24,125 nt of DNA from positions 1-24,125 of the IMG/VR virus record IMGVR_UViG_3300020198_000101; one strand, given 5' to 3'. Source of the DNA: a virus. Numbering within the stretch: the first letter of the stretch is position 1; the number at the start of each line of letters is the position of its first letter. This document shows positions 1-5,430 of the stretch, in pieces. Both the position numbers and the translations under genes were made by a program. The notes under the pieces were generated by a model. That model worked only from the letters and a program-made list of their open reading frames with translations. It was not told where the DNA came from and did no database searches.

Positions 1-19
1 AGAAGCGCCTAAAGGGCGT

Positions 20-175
20 CTAGCGGCCCCGGCTTCTGCGCAGCATCTGCAGGCCCTGGAACACCAGCTGGATAATGCTGTTGCTCTTCAGGCGGCTAAT
101 CCCAATCAGCTCGCTGGCCGCGGCCACCACGATCCACGTGGCTGGGCTGTTGAGCACCGATTCAATCCCTTCCAT
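20..175 (-). CDS. Small hydrophobic/basic protein, possible membrane or holin-like protein (51 aa)
   Basis: A 51-codon frame runs from ATG at 175 to TAG at 22-20. The start is supported by a strong Shine-Dalgarno sequence (AAAGGAGC) about six bases upstream of the ATG. It overlaps the end of the upstream 84-aa gene by 14 bases. Residues 11-26 form an apolar stretch (PATWIVVAAASELIGI), followed by a polar KSNS turn, a second apolar segment (IIQLVFQGLQML) and an Arg-rich tail ending RRSRGR. A short protein with one or two hydrophobic helices and a basic C terminus, just after the tail fiber genes, fits the position of the T7 gp17.5 holin. That role is inferred from layout only. The frame is seen directly; the function is uncertain. 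Confidence 0.6.
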   Translation of the reverse strand: MEGIESVLNSPATWIVVAAASELIGISRLKSNSIIQLVFQGLQMLRRSRGR

Positions 176-416
176 CTAAAGCTCCTTTGTTGTGTGTTGT
201 TGTACCGCGGGTGGCCGTGTAGGCCTCTGCCAGGTTATCCGCGGCTTCCTTTGCTAGCCATTTGGCGATGGCCGATTGCTGATGCCAGGCTGCGTTAAGG
301 ATCTCAGCCGCTTGCATCAGACTGTCCCACTCTTGCTCTTCGTAAAACGACTGCAGCAGCCGCTGTATTGACTCTTTGCGGAGAGCCAGCTCCAGCGGCA
401 TCTCCGTCAGGTTCAC
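162..416 (-). CDS. Hypothetical small phage protein (84 aa)
   Basis: The frame starts with GTG at 416 and ends with TGA at 164-162. The GTG overlaps the TGA of the upstream 81-aa gene (GTGA), which argues for translational coupling, and a GAGGTG lies about ten bases upstream. An internal ATG at 401 is an alternative start. The protein is mostly helical-looking: a leucine-rich N terminus (residues 7-25), then an acidic/aromatic patch (FYEEQEWDSL) and an Ala/Trp-rich segment (AAWHQQSAIAKWLAKEAADNL), with a polar tail. There is no membrane segment or catalytic motif. I do not recognise a function. Similar short helical proteins sit between tail fiber and terminase in cyanophages, but I cannot name the family. 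Confidence 0.6.
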   Translation of the reverse strand: MNLTEMPLELALRKESIQRLLQSFYEEQEWDSLMQAAEILNAAWHQQSAIAKWLAKEAADNLAEAYTATRGTTTHNKGALDGRD

Positions 417-658
417 TGGTGCGGCACCTCAAGCCGCGCCACCCGCTGCTCAAGGTTGTTAAGCCGAGAGAAGGTTTCCCTGCCATCGGCCTTGATGTCT
501 ACGTGCAACTGCTCCAGGCGTGCTGCCACGTTGTCCACGCTGGAAGTCAGACGAATCACGGCGTCTCGGCCTTCGCGGTTACGGGAACCCATGGACCCCA
601 TGCCCATAGCGCCCACGGTGATCACTGCACCCGCAACCGCTGCCGCTACTTCGATCAC
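413..658 (-). CDS. Small putative membrane-anchored coiled-coil protein (81 aa)
   Basis: The frame begins with GTG at 658, because an in-frame TGA blocks extension further upstream, and ends with TGA at 415-413. Residues 2-24 are strongly apolar and small (Ala, Val, Gly, Met) and look like an N-terminal membrane helix. Residues 37-78 have a heptad-like pattern (VDNVAARLEQLHVDIKADG, then FSRLNNLEQRVARLE) typical of a coiled coil. A single membrane helix followed by a coiled coil, placed after the tail fibers, suggests an envelope-associated lysis protein (holin or spanin-like) or a small virion membrane protein. The sequence gives no proof of either. No clear Shine-Dalgarno precedes the GTG, so the exact start is uncertain. 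Confidence 0.6.
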   Translation of the reverse strand: MIEVAAAVAGAVITVGAMGMGSMGSRNREGRDAVIRLTSSVDNVAARLEQLHVDIKADGRETFSRLNNLEQRVARLEVPHQ

Positions 659-709
659 TGGTCTTGTTCTTGTTCAGGCAAAGCGTATCGCGGACTGTCC
701 AGACCCGCT

Positions 710-847
710 TTAGCGGCCCTGACCAATCCGCTTCTTACGCCCAGGCCTGGCCTTAGTCCTGACGGAGTTGCCAATGCTGGTCTTTTTGTAAGCCGCACGG
801 GATACGTGCTGGACCTTGGCAACCCCTTGCTTAGCTTTGACCGCCAT
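710..847 (-). CDS. Very small, highly basic protein (45 aa)
   Basis: A 45-codon frame runs from ATG 847-845 to TAA at 712-710. The ATG overlaps the stop of the upstream 82-aa gene as TGATG, which supports translation. About a third of the residues are Lys or Arg, with the core KKTSIGNSVRTK and a C terminus RPGRKKRIGQGR; Asp and Glu are absent. Short basic proteins with a KKTSIGN-like core are, from memory, common in marine cyanophages; no function is known to me. A nucleic-acid-binding or packaging role would be a guess from charge alone. Its coupling to the neighbouring gene and lack of acidic residues make it more likely a real gene than a chance frame. Confidence 0.6.
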   Translation of the reverse strand: MAVKAKQGVAKVQHVSRAAYKKTSIGNSVRTKARPGRKKRIGQGR

Positions 848-1095
848 CAGAGCACCGCTTCAATCGCCTCACGGCTGTTAAATCCCCAAGCTGCTGCTGC
901 CCCAGCGTTCCATTCCTGCCGCAGCACCGGGACCACATAACCTTCGTCACCGGGCTGCAACTGACGGTCGTAGCCCTCGGGATACTCCGCATCGTCAAAG
1001 GTGGTGTAGTCGTTCAGCAGGTTCTGCAAGAACGCAGAGCGTTCAGGGCTAGCTTCTGTTGCCGCAAGATCGGTAGCAGTGTTGATAAGTGTCAT
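847..1095 (-). CDS. Hypothetical protein following the lectin-type receptor protein (82 aa)
   Basis: ATG at 1095 lies five bases after the stop of the lectin-fold gene, and the frame ends at TGA 849-847, overlapping the next start. The protein is acidic and soluble, with an EASPERSAFLQNLLNDY helix and a Tyr/Asp-rich middle (YTTFDDAEYPEGYDRQL). It ends in an Ala-rich helix. By position it takes the place of the XkdW-like partners that follow the two upstream fiber-tip genes, but I see no similarity to them. A chaperone or accessory role for the lectin-fold protein is therefore only a positional guess. No known domain is recognised. Confidence 0.6.
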   Translation of the reverse strand: MTLINTATDLAATEASPERSAFLQNLLNDYTTFDDAEYPEGYDRQLQPGDEGYVVPVLRQEWNAGAAAAWGFNSREAIEAVL

Positions 1096-1100
1096 GGTGA

Positions 1101-2150
1101 CTATCCGCAGATAAGGTGATCACAGGCAAAACGCGCCGAGACGTTGCCGTGACCGACCGACGGAACGACGCTCCAGTCGGCGGCCCGAGACCCGGAACCA
1201 GCACCGTCGGTCCAGCCGCCACCCAGGACGACGGCGCGGGGGGTGTCGGCGTTTTCCGTGCCTCGACCGCCTGTGTTGGTGTTGGAGCCGCTGGTGTAAA
1301 TGCCAACGCGCTCAGTGCCCCAGATAAACAGCGTCCCTGTGGCCTGTGCCAGGCCCCATTTGCTTTGCCGCTCCCACTGCACGGTGCCGGGATCAGAACC
1401 ACGGCTGCCGGCTTCAGGGGCGCCAAACGCGGCGGCTTGTAACTCCCAGCTGAACATCAGCCGCTTGCCAAAGCTGTGTGCCACTTCAAAGAAGTTATAC
1501 CAGCTACCAGGATTGTTGCCGCTGGTCAGGCTATAAGCCGTACTGCCATTGCCGCCGTAGAAGCTAGGGATTAAAGGTGGGCTGCTGTTATCAGCGATAG
1601 TGAGGCCAATCTTGCTGGATTGAACGGCACTGAAAGTCGTGCCTGCGAAGCTGGTAGAGCCGCATAGGTATAGGTCGCACCAGAACCGACCATCAATGTT
1701 TGCCATCCCACGAGGGTCGGGACACTCAGGTCGCCAGGTCAAATCCCAGATGCTGTACTCCAAAATCTCAGCACTAGCAGTTGGGCTGCCGCTATTCACT
1801 GCTGTGGGGCGACCGCTGGGGATGTAGTGGAAGCCGCCAACTACAGAACCGCCTGTGGCGCTCGCTGGTGCCGTGGTAAAGCTGGCATCACCCACCAATG
1901 CGCCCGTAGTGGGATGCTGCCAGATGGCGTAATCGGTGTTGTTGGTAAAGCTGCCGGGCATCGTCACAACTGTCGCGGAACCGTAATGGAAACCGTTGAG
2001 TGAGCTGTTAGCAACGATGCTGATTGCCGTGGCGCTGGTCTTGAAGAACAGTGGTCCACGGTGAAGTGGCGGGCGGCGATTAAAGCCCTTAATGATGTTG
2101 ACGCCACCACCACTGCTGGACTCGATGGAGTTAACTTTAAGTGTGCTCAT
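1101..2150 (-). CDS. C-type-lectin-fold receptor-binding protein, Mtd/DGR-target-like (349 aa)
   Basis: The start is ATG 2150, overlapping the upstream gene by four bases and preceded by a near-perfect Shine-Dalgarno (GGAGGTGA, four-base spacer). The N terminus (MSTLKVNSIES) is a typical short fiber-attachment leader. Residues from about 70 onward match the pattern of phage C-type-lectin-fold tropism determinants: YAIWQHPTTGALV, VVGGFHYIPSG, DPRGMA, KIGLTIADNSSPP, GGNG, GKRLMFSWELQAAAFG, TGTLFIWG, NTGGRG, VLGGGW, SGSRAADW and a final SARFACDHL. In this family the protein binds the host receptor at the tip of the tail fiber, and the last ~45 residues are often diversified by a diversity-generating retroelement. 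Codons there have the expected form (see the variable-region entry). No reverse transcriptase or template repeat is present in the window, so active diversification is unproven. Confidence 0.85.
   Translation of the reverse strand: MSTLKVNSIESSSGGGVNIIKGFNRRPPLHRGPLFFKTSATAISIVANSSLNGFHYGSATVVTMPGSFTNNTDYAIWQHPTTGALVGDASFTTAPASATGGSVVGGFHYIPSGRPTAVNSGSPTASAEILEYSIWDLTWRPECPDPRGMANIDGRFWCDLYLCGSTSFAGTTFSAVQSSKIGLTIADNSSPPLIPSFYGGNGSTAYSLTSGNNPGSWYNFFEVAHSFGKRLMFSWELQAAAFGAPEAGSRGSDPGTVQWERQSKWGLAQATGTLFIWGTERVGIYTSGSNTNTGGRGTENADTPRAVVLGGGWTDGAGSGSRAADWSVVPSVGHGNVSARFACDHLICG
1128..1211 (-). other. Candidate hypervariable region (DGR variable-repeat-like) at the 3' end of the lectin-fold gene
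   Basis: This covers codons 314-341 of the lectin-fold protein. All 18 codons at positions I expect to vary in the family (314-318, 323-325, 327-329, 332-337, 341) end in C or T. They include ACC, GAC, GCT, AGC, GTC, GTT, CAC, AAC and TTT. Most interspersed scaffold residues use codons ending in G (G320 GGG, R322 CGG, W326 TGG, P330 CCG, S331 TCG, S338 TCG, A339 GCG). NNC/NNT codons at exposed sites are what adenine mutagenesis of AAC/AAT template codons produces. Six of the 18 amino acids can only be encoded this way, and the genome likes C-ending codons, so the signal is suggestive rather than decisive. Confidence 0.5.
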
Positions 2151-2162
2151 GGGGTCACCTCC
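2144..2162. repeat. 19-bp exact repeat at the XkdW-like/next-gene junction, copy 1
   Basis: The 19 bases tgctcatggggtcacctcc recur exactly at 3075-3093. On the minus strand they encode the last codons of an XkdW-like protein (EVTP, stop) and the first codons of the next receptor gene (MS). They contain the Shine-Dalgarno GGAGGTGA. Confidence 0.9.
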
Positions 2163-2458
2163 GCAGGGTAGGGATAGCGGCTGCGGATCTCAGCAACCTT
2201 TGCTTGCCACTCCTCAACAGTGGCTTCACCACGCTGCGACTTGAAGAACAGCGGGTCGGCTTCAGCGGTGTAGGCGGTGGCGCGGTTGCGTTGAGCGGAT
2301 GCCAGTGCCTGCTCCTGGGCAACGATGACCGCTGCTGCATCGACCTTGGCCTGATCGAGCTGGACGGGGTTGCCAGCGGCGTCGAAGGCTCCAGTGCCAT
2401 CGTCAATAAAAATGACGCTGGGATAAGCCTTGCGGATAGCTTCGTGATTGAGGGTCAT
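2147..2458 (-). CDS. XkdW-like small tail-fiber-associated protein, copy 2 (103 aa)
   Basis: ATG at 2458 overlaps the stop of the upstream fiber-tip gene (ATGA), with GGAGGT six bases upstream. The gene overlaps the next start by four bases. The protein has the XkdW-like layout: an N-terminal (I)RKAYP motif, a short strand with a D-rich turn, a central Ala-rich helix (AAAVIVAQEQALASAQRNRATAY) and a final motif AKVAEIRSRYPYP followed by EVTP. It is paralogous to the protein at 3078-3413. Members of this group are found after tail fiber genes and are thought to help fiber assembly or attachment; the exact role is not known. It sits between a fiber-tip gene and the lectin-fold gene. Confidence 0.7.
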   Translation of the reverse strand: MTLNHEAIRKAYPSVIFIDDGTGAFDAAGNPVQLDQAKVDAAAVIVAQEQALASAQRNRATAYTAEADPLFFKSQRGEATVEEWQAKVAEIRSRYPYPAEVTP

Positions 2459-3081
2459 GCTGCTACCTCCATAACGGTAATCGAAGATGCAGTTCTGTAA
2501 CGATTGAAAGTATCAGTATCGGTGCTACTTCTGTTTATGTAATAAGTCACTGAACCATTGTCACCATTCATACCTCTCACAGAATAAGTGAGCGAACTTG
2601 TTGAGGAAGGACTATCTAAATATAAAGCGTTATGATTGATTGGAACAAACGCATAACCAGGATTATTGTTCACAGTTGTAGACCTAGGTCGAGAGCCCGC
2701 AGAATCTCCCCTAAAAATAACACTACCGCCCCTGCACAAAACAGTTCCCTGATAGTCATAGGATGCCCCTATGTTCACATTGTAAAAAACTAAAATTTTA
2801 TTACTAGACGAGCTTGGCGTAATTGATACTGAAATTAAATCGGTGGATCCAACTGAATTAGCACTAATAGATTCGGAGGCTGTGTCAGTTTTAGCGGTTT
2901 GAGCCACCTGCAGAATCTTCCCCGCACTAGCAAAACTCAGCGCACCACTGCCGTTGGTCTGCAGGAACTGCCCAGCCGTGCCATTCCCCGTAGGCAGGGT
3001 CAGGGTGTTGGATCCTGCCACTGCAGGTGCAGTCAGCTCTGTGAAGCCGCTGGTGGATCCGGTAAGTCGTAGCTTGCTCAT
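2455..3081 (-). CDS. Tail fiber tip / receptor-binding domain protein, KILQV family, copy 2 (208 aa)
   Basis: ATG 3081 has GGAGGTGA four bases upstream and overlaps the upstream XkdW-like gene by four bases. Residues 1-54 are a short attachment segment typical of fiber subunits (TLPTGNGTAGQFLQTNGSGALSF begins near residue 29). KILQVAQ at about 55 opens a beta-rich domain with SITPSSSSNKILVF, RGDSAGSRPRS and YLDSPSST. The final segment is YYINRSSTDTDTFNRYRTAS followed by ITVMEVAA. This KILQVVQ...NRS...T(I/V)MEV domain is a recurring tip module in marine phages. The DNA for the C-terminal domain is near 40% G+C (33-48% per 60-base line), against 67% in the line just beyond its border. That fits an exchanged cassette. 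Confidence 0.75.
   Translation of the reverse strand: MSKLRLTGSTSGFTELTAPAVAGSNTLTLPTGNGTAGQFLQTNGSGALSFASAGKILQVAQTAKTDTASESISANSVGSTDLISVSITPSSSSNKILVFYNVNIGASYDYQGTVLCRGGSVIFRGDSAGSRPRSTTVNNNPGYAFVPINHNALYLDSPSSTSSLTYSVRGMNGDNGSVTYYINRSSTDTDTFNRYRTASSITVMEVAA
2459..2482. repeat. Fiber-tip 3' boundary repeat, copy 1
   Basis: This 24-base stretch matches 3417-3440 with two mismatches, the first 14 bases being identical (gctgctacctccat). It encodes the shared C terminus ITVMEVAA of the two tip proteins and contains the GGAGGT ribosome site of the following gene. Confidence 0.85.
2904..2919. repeat. Fiber-tip 5' boundary repeat, copy 1
   Basis: Sixteen bases (ccacctgcagaatctt) recur exactly at 3886-3901. 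They encode the KILQV junction between the GC-rich attachment segment and the AT-rich tip domain. Confidence 0.85.
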
Positions 3082-3093
3082 GGGGTCACCTCC
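3075..3093. repeat. 19-bp exact repeat at the XkdW-like/next-gene junction, copy 2
   Basis: Exact second copy of 2144-2162. It again spans the EVTP-stop end of an XkdW-like gene and the MS start of the following receptor gene, with GGAGGTGA inside. Confidence 0.9.
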
Positions 3094-3413
3094 AGGGGCT
3101 TGGGATACTTAGCTTTGACAGCAGCACAAGCTGCGTAATAGGCGTCCAGCTTGCTGGTGTCACCCTCTGATGCCCAATACAAGGCGTCTGCTAGCTCGGT
3201 AACTGGCGGGTATTCAGGTTGCCGTTGGCGTTGGTAGGCAGTGGCTGCGGCTGCAGCTGCGATTGCGTTCCAAGCAGATTGAGCTAGAGCCTGGTCAAAC
3301 TCAAACGGTTCCCCAGTCTCCTGATTGGTGACGACAAGATCGTCAAGGGTGTTGCCTTGAATGGTGAGAAGCGCATCTGGATACGCAGCTCTGATGCCTG
3401 TATGCCAGTCCAT
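3078..3413 (-). CDS. XkdW-like small tail-fiber-associated protein, copy 1 (111 aa)
   Basis: The frame is open from 3443, but I place the start at ATG 3413-3411, which overlaps the upstream TAA as TAATG and has GGAGGT nine bases upstream. The resulting N terminus MDWHTGIRAAYP matches the usual start of this family. Next come a GEPFEFD turn, an Ala-rich helix, YQRQRQPEYPPVTELADALYW and DAYYAACAAVKAKYPKP, then EVTP. The pattern (RAAYP; D-L-Y-W; KYP-K-P) is that of XkdW-like proteins found beside tail fibers in many phages; their role is probably in fiber assembly. It is a paralogue of the protein at 2147-2458 and pairs with the fiber-tip gene just upstream. Confidence 0.75.
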   Translation of the reverse strand: MDWHTGIRAAYPDALLTIQGNTLDDLVVTNQETGEPFEFDQALAQSAWNAIAAAAAATAYQRQRQPEYPPVTELADALYWASEGDTSKLDAYYAACAAVKAKYPKPLEVTP

Positions 3414-4036
3414 TACGCTGCTACCTCCATGACCGTAATCCAACTGATGCCTCTTTCATAACTAAAACTATTACCATCGACTACAGTTCTGTTTAAGTAA
3501 AACGTGGTAGCTGTTGCTTGAAGAGCCGTTGGAGTATATGTAATTGTGTTTGTATTTGCTGGTCGCCCAGAGTCAGGAAACATATGACAGAAAGCACTGT
3601 CAGGTGTTGATGCGTGATCATCTGCATAAGTCATTGCAAACGAAACTATGCCGGGATTTCTTGATCCATAAGACGATGGCAGCACAACTGTTCTTGTGCC
3701 AGAAATAGTACGCGCAAACGCTGCCATTGCGTTATAAGAAGGGCCTCCCGTTTCTCCCATAAGGGAGAATGAAACCAACATCAAACTGGTGGATGTTGTT
3801 GGCGTGATGTTCACGCTAAAAGGCATATCAGTATGAGTCTGCGCTGATTGACTGACTGTGGTTGCTGTTTCGTATTGAGTGCTCACCACCTGCAGAATCT
3901 TTCCCCCAACACCTGCTGCCAACTTGGCGGCGGTGACTGCACCTGCTGCAAGGTCATCAGATGTAATGGAACCGTCAGGAAGACCGCCTGCGCTGATGCC
4001 AGTAACAGTGCCGGACCCGTTGATAGTGATAGGCAT
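3413..4036 (-). CDS. Tail fiber tip / receptor-binding domain protein, KILQV family, copy 1 (207 aa)
   Basis: ATG 4036 starts two bases after the stop of the main tail fiber gene. Residues 1-45 (MPITINGSGTVTGISAGGL, then SITSDDLAAGAVTAAKLAAG) form the common short fiber-attachment leader. GGKILQVV at 44-51 opens a beta-rich tip domain with SVNITPTTSTSLMLVSFS and ends TTFYLNRTVVDGNSFSYERG then ITVMEVAA, parallel to the protein at 2455-3081. Between the shared ends the two sequences differ strongly, so they probably recognise different ligands. The DNA of the tip domain is about 42-45% G+C in three lines counted, lower than the leader. The product is probably carried on, or alternates with, the main fiber; free-standing tip subunits are inferred, not shown. 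Confidence 0.75.
   Translation of the reverse strand: MPITINGSGTVTGISAGGLPDGSITSDDLAAGAVTAAKLAAGVGGKILQVVSTQYETATTVSQSAQTHTDMPFSVNITPTTSTSLMLVSFSLMGETGGPSYNAMAAFARTISGTRTVVLPSSYGSRNPGIVSFAMTYADDHASTPDSAFCHMFPDSGRPANTNTITYTPTALQATATTFYLNRTVVDGNSFSYERGISWITVMEVAA
3417..3440. repeat. Fiber-tip 3' boundary repeat, copy 2
   Basis: Second copy of 2459-2482, with two mismatches over 24 bases. Confidence 0.85.
3886..3901. repeat. Fiber-tip 5' boundary repeat, copy 2
   Basis: Exact second copy of the 16 bases at 2904-2919. Confidence 0.85.
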
Positions 4037-4038
4037 GA

Positions 4039-5430
4039 TCAGACCACCACCCAGTTGGAATTGTTTGGAATAGTCACGGTGACCCCGTTGTTAATTACGA
4101 TAGGCCCTGCACTGAGGGCGTTTTTTCCTGCCGTGATGGAATAGCTGGTAGTGATAGTGGACGAGTTCTCGTAGAACACGTCATCCGTACCACCACCTGC
4201 TGCCCCACCAGCAGTGCCCCAGCTCAGTACGCCAGCGGCGTTTGACTTCAGGGCATGACCAGAGACCGTGGCATCCGTAGCGGGCAGCGTCCAGGTGACG
4301 TTGGCTGCAATCGCGCTCGGAGCTTGGAAAGCTACATATTGACCACCTTGGCCAGTTGCCTCACCAAAGCGTAGGTCTGACTGGTTATCAAGCAACACGT
4401 CACCAGTGACCGTACCACCTGTCAGGTTCAGCTTCTCGTCAACCAGCTCCTGGATCGCCCCCTGCACATTGTTGGAAGCAATCGTGCCAAAGGGAGCAAA
4501 TACAATGTTGGCAGCATCACCAGGCACATAAGCCGTCACCCAGATAGTGCCGGTGTAGACCCGCATAGCCGACAGCGTGGTGCTGAAGTACAGGTCACCA
4601 GCGTTCAGCGGATCGCCGTCGTTATCCAGGGTTGGATCAACGGCAAAGCTGCCTAGGTAGCGGTCGTCAAACTGATCAAACGCTGCCAGTGCTGAGGCAG
4701 CAGAGTTAGCAGCAGCAGTTGCGCTGTTAGCTGCGTTTGTTTCACTGTCAAAAGCGTTGTCTTCGCTTGTGGCTGCGTTGGTGGCCGATGTGTTGGCAGC
4801 TGTAGCTGAGTTTGCAGCAGCTGTTGCGCTGTTGGCTGACGCTGTGGCGCTGTTGGCTGACGCTGTGGCGCTGTTTGCAGATGCAGTTGCGCTGTTAGCC
4901 GAAGCGGTAGCGCTGTTGGCTGCGTTAGTTGCCGACGTGCTAGCAGCGCCAGCGCTAGCAGCTGCAGCCGTTGCGGATGCACTGACTGCGCCGACGTTAG
5001 AGTCGACATACGTCTTTGTTGCTGCGTCATTGGCGCCAACGGGTGCGCCGACGTTGATGATTCGCTGGTTGCCAGCCGTTGGCAGGCCCGTAGCCGAGTC
5101 AATGCTGACCGTTTGCTTCAGGCTGTCGTCCAGCTCCTGCTCCAAGAACAGGTGCTGCAGGTTGCTGGTGTCCAAGTCACTGGCTACCAGCGTGGACCCG
5201 TCGACAAAGTCGACCAGGGGGGTGTTAGCCGGGGTGATCCGGCGCACCTCCACCCTGATCCCGTTTGCTGGCGCAGAGGCCAGCAGCACCGTGGTGTTGT
5301 TGACGTAGGTGTACGCCGTGTCAACGAAGTTGACGAAGACCTTGACGTGCTCCTTCTTGATGTACTGGAAGGGGATGGCGTACTGGGTGGTGGCCCCGTT
5401 GCCGGTGTAGACGACGTAGGAGTAGGCCAT
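4039..5430 (-). CDS. Tail fiber protein with T7 gp17-like N terminus (463 aa)
   Basis: ATG 5430 overlaps the stop of the giant internal protein as TGATG, with AGGTGA seven bases upstream. Residues 1-105 match the T7 gp17 N-terminal virion-attachment domain: YTGNGATTQYAIPFQYI, VEVRRITPANTPLVDF, DGSTLVASDLDTSNLQ. Residues ~120-150 contain NVGAPVGANDAATKTYVD, a usual linker. Residues 150-247 are an Ala/Ser/Thr/Asn-rich stalk with heptads NSATASA (about 172-212), expected to form a trimeric coiled coil. Residues 258-303 (YLGSFAVDPTLDNDGDPLNA, then GDLYFSTTLSAMRVYTG) and 330-405 are standard fiber modules, and the end is a short beta-rich cap (VTIPNNSNWVVV). It is shorter than T7 gp17 (553 aa) and lacks a large tip, which may be supplied by the separate tip proteins downstream. 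Confidence 0.9.
   Translation of the reverse strand: MAYSYVVYTGNGATTQYAIPFQYIKKEHVKVFVNFVDTAYTYVNNTTVLLASAPANGIRVEVRRITPANTPLVDFVDGSTLVASDLDTSNLQHLFLEQELDDSLKQTVSIDSATGLPTAGNQRIINVGAPVGANDAATKTYVDSNVGAVSASATAAAASAGAASTSATNAANSATASANSATASANSATASANSATASANSATAAANSATAANTSATNAATSEDNAFDSETNAANSATAAANSAASALAAFDQFDDRYLGSFAVDPTLDNDGDPLNAGDLYFSTTLSAMRVYTGTIWVTAYVPGDAANIVFAPFGTIASNNVQGAIQELVDEKLNLTGGTVTGDVLLDNQSDLRFGEATGQGGQYVAFQAPSAIAANVTWTLPATDATVSGHALKSNAAGVLSWGTAGGAAGGGTDDVFYENSSTITTSYSITAGKNALSAGPIVINNGVTVTIPNNSNWVVV
4828..4932. repeat. Tandem 21-bp repeats encoding the fiber stalk heptads
   Basis: Five consecutive 21-base units begin at 4828, 4849, 4870, 4891 and 4912. The first two are identical and the others diverge at a few positions. 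Each encodes one seven-residue period (NSATASA/AANSATA) of the tail fiber stalk. The unit length equals one coiled-coil heptad, so gain or loss of units would lengthen or shorten the stalk in frame. Confidence 0.9.

Noticed and set aside
1-24. Short hairpin after the 51-aa gene (CGCC...GGCG)
   Set aside because: Only four base pairs with a mismatch beyond, and no T-run in the minus direction; too weak for a terminator.
1-1100. Possible template repeat or reverse transcriptase for the lectin-fold gene
   Set aside because: The space is filled by small genes, with no near-copy of the variable region and no room for an RT.
4757-5308. Ala/Leu/Val-rich plus-strand frame resembling membrane helices
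   Set aside because: It is the reverse reading of the Ala/Ser heptad repeats of the tail fiber, so its hydrophobic look is an artefact.
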